Assembly (NCBI GenBank): GCA_003979035.1
Contig: RXOA01000105.1
Location: forward strand, 1 to 24,552
Source: Candidatus Bipolaricaulota bacterium
GTDB lineage: Bacteria; Bipolaricaulota; Bipolaricaulia; UBA7950; UBA9294
DNA: 24,552 nt
Direction: 5' to 3'
The translations under genes were made by a program, and so were the position numbers. Numbering within the stretch: the first letter of the stretch is position 1; each line of letters begins with the position of its first letter. Of this stretch, positions 23,675-24,552 are shown one piece after another. The notes below the pieces were generated by a model that saw nothing but the letters and a program-made list of their open reading frames with translations, was not told the origin of the DNA and made no database searches.

Positions 23675-24552
23675 ATGGCCAGAAGGCTCATGGTCTACCT
23701 TGGCGCGGCGGTGATCCTGCTCGCCTCGGTGGCGTTGATGGGGGGGTCAGCTGGCGATGGATTCTTGTGGTACCACGACCGAGGCCCGATCTACATCTAT
23801 GGTGACTCCGGGTTCACCGCGGCCAACGGCGTCATTGGAGGAACGGGCACGGCGGCGGATCCCTACGTGATCGAAGGATGGCAGGTTGCGGTCGCCTATC
23901 CGTACACGGACTACGGGATCTACGTCGACCACACTTCGCGTCACTTCGTGATCCGGCACTGCGTGGTCGAAGGAGCACGCGACGCGGCGATTCGCTTCAA
24001 CACCGTGGAAAACGGGCGAATCGATCAGTGCTTGCTTGTCGGAAACAGTGCGGGGATTGAGCTGGAAAACGCCCGCTACAACGTCATTACCGGCAATATG
24101 ATCCGCAACAACCTCTACGGCGTGGCGATGCTGTTCGGGGCGGCGGGCAACCTCACCTATGACAACAGCTTCCTCGACAACGGGCTTGCCGCGTTGGACC
24201 GCGAACGCAGCAATCTGTGGTCGCTCGACGGCGTCGGGAATTATTGGTCCGACTATGAAGGTGTCGATGCCGACAAAGACGGAATCGGCGACGAAACCTA
24301 CCATGTGGTGGCCGATGTGGCTCCGCGAATGGCTTCCGATATCCAGTGGTTGCCGTATGGCGGTGCTCGCGGGCCGATCCAGATCTCGGCATCGGCGTCC
24401 GAGACGCCGTTCGTGATCACCTCGGCGACTCCGATCACGCTCGCGGCGAGCGATCTGGGATCGGGGGTCGCAGCGATCTATTTCCGCCTGGACGAAGGGG
24501 ATTGGACCGCGTACTACGGGCCGTTCGTGATCACCGGCGAAGACGGTCCCCG
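23675..24552 (+). CDS. NosD-like secreted beta-helix protein, 3'-truncated by the window edge
   Basis: This gene is open from the ATG at 23675 to the window end (292 codons and 2 bases) with no stop. A strong AAGGAGG at 23663-23669 sets the start. The protein has a signal peptide (hydrophobic AAVILLASVALMGG, cleavage near 27). A right-handed beta-helix follows (about 45-185), with strand turns such as YGIYVDHTS, GARDAAIRFNTVENGRID, AGIELENARYNVITGNMI and GNLTYDNSFLDN. The NosD family signature GNYWSDYEGVDADKDGIGDE comes next, near residue 189. An Ig-like segment with the chitobiase/OmpL47-type motif GSGVAAIYFRLDEG-W follows and continues off the window. It is probably periplasmic or extracellular, and its ligand is unknown. 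Confidence 0.88.
   Translation, partial: MARRLMVYLGAAVILLASVALMGGSAGDGFLWYHDRGPIYIYGDSGFTAANGVIGGTGTAADPYVIEGWQVAVAYPYTDYGIYVDHTSRHFVIRHCVVEGARDAAIRFNTVENGRIDQCLLVGNSAGIELENARYNVITGNMIRNNLYGVAMLFGAAGNLTYDNSFLDNGLAALDRERSNLWSLDGVGNYWSDYEGVDADKDGIGDETYHVVADVAPRMASDIQWLPYGGARGPIQISASASETPFVITSATPITLAASDLGSGVAAIYFRLDEGDWTAYYGPFVITGEDGP

Overview
This window is bacterial chromosomal DNA of high GC content. The bacterial markers are ribosomal protein L32, FtsZ, RsfS, D-aminoacyl-tRNA deacylase, a bacterial-type SerRS, Shine-Dalgarno sites of the GGAGG type and several sigma70-like promoters. Genes are tightly packed on both strands and there is no phage, transposon or plasmid signature. Several secreted proteins are of a kind common in poorly studied phyla: a lamin-tail plus PKD protein, a NosD-like beta-helix protein and a DUF4097-like protein. 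An uncultured lineage such as Bipolaricaulota (OP1) would fit, but that is a guess from gene style and not from any phylogenetic marker analysis.

Layout. 1-2520 (+): the C-terminal isomerase half of GlmS, cut by the window edge, then a secreted glycine-rich protein with a toast-rack-like C-terminal half. 2674-4028 (+): a strong promoter, an elongator-type tRNA-Met(CAT), then an RNase H-like gene, dtd and rpmF. 4081-4377 (-): a small one-helix membrane protein. 4469-6579 (+): an unusual FtsZ with an N-terminal domain resembling DnaA domain I, then an orphan OmpR-type response regulator. 6633-12861 (-): a tandem GNAT protein, a large secreted lamin-tail/PKD protein, PhoH and an MtaB-type methylthiotransferase, with phoH and mtaB translationally coupled. 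12862-13203 is a 342-bp divergent intergenic region filled by ten 23-bp palindromic tandem repeats, followed by an extended -10 promoter. 13204-14801 (+): a LytR-C-terminal-domain protein and rsfS, ending in a hairpin terminator. 14955-18976 (-): a UvrD-type helicase with a C-terminal PDDEXK/Fe-S nuclease, preceded by a cation-efflux (CDF) gene. 19093-21329 (-): a GABA-type aminotransferase and RNase Z. 21570-24552 (+): serS, an ABC-transporter ATPase that overlaps it by 4 bp, and the start of a NosD-like beta-helix protein that runs off the window.

Most of the content is housekeeping: tRNA maturation and charging quality (RNase Z, Dtd, SerRS, MtaB), ribosome function (L32, RsfS, PhoH/YbeZ family), division (FtsZ), repair (UvrD-nuclease) and envelope work (GlmS, LytR_C, secreted PKD and beta-helix proteins).

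The points most worth a second look are the putative DnaA_N-FtsZ fusion, the 23-bp hairpin repeat array, the tRNA that doubles as the leader of an RNase H/Dtd message, and degenerate hexanucleotide tracts at three loci, two of them extending into coding ends.
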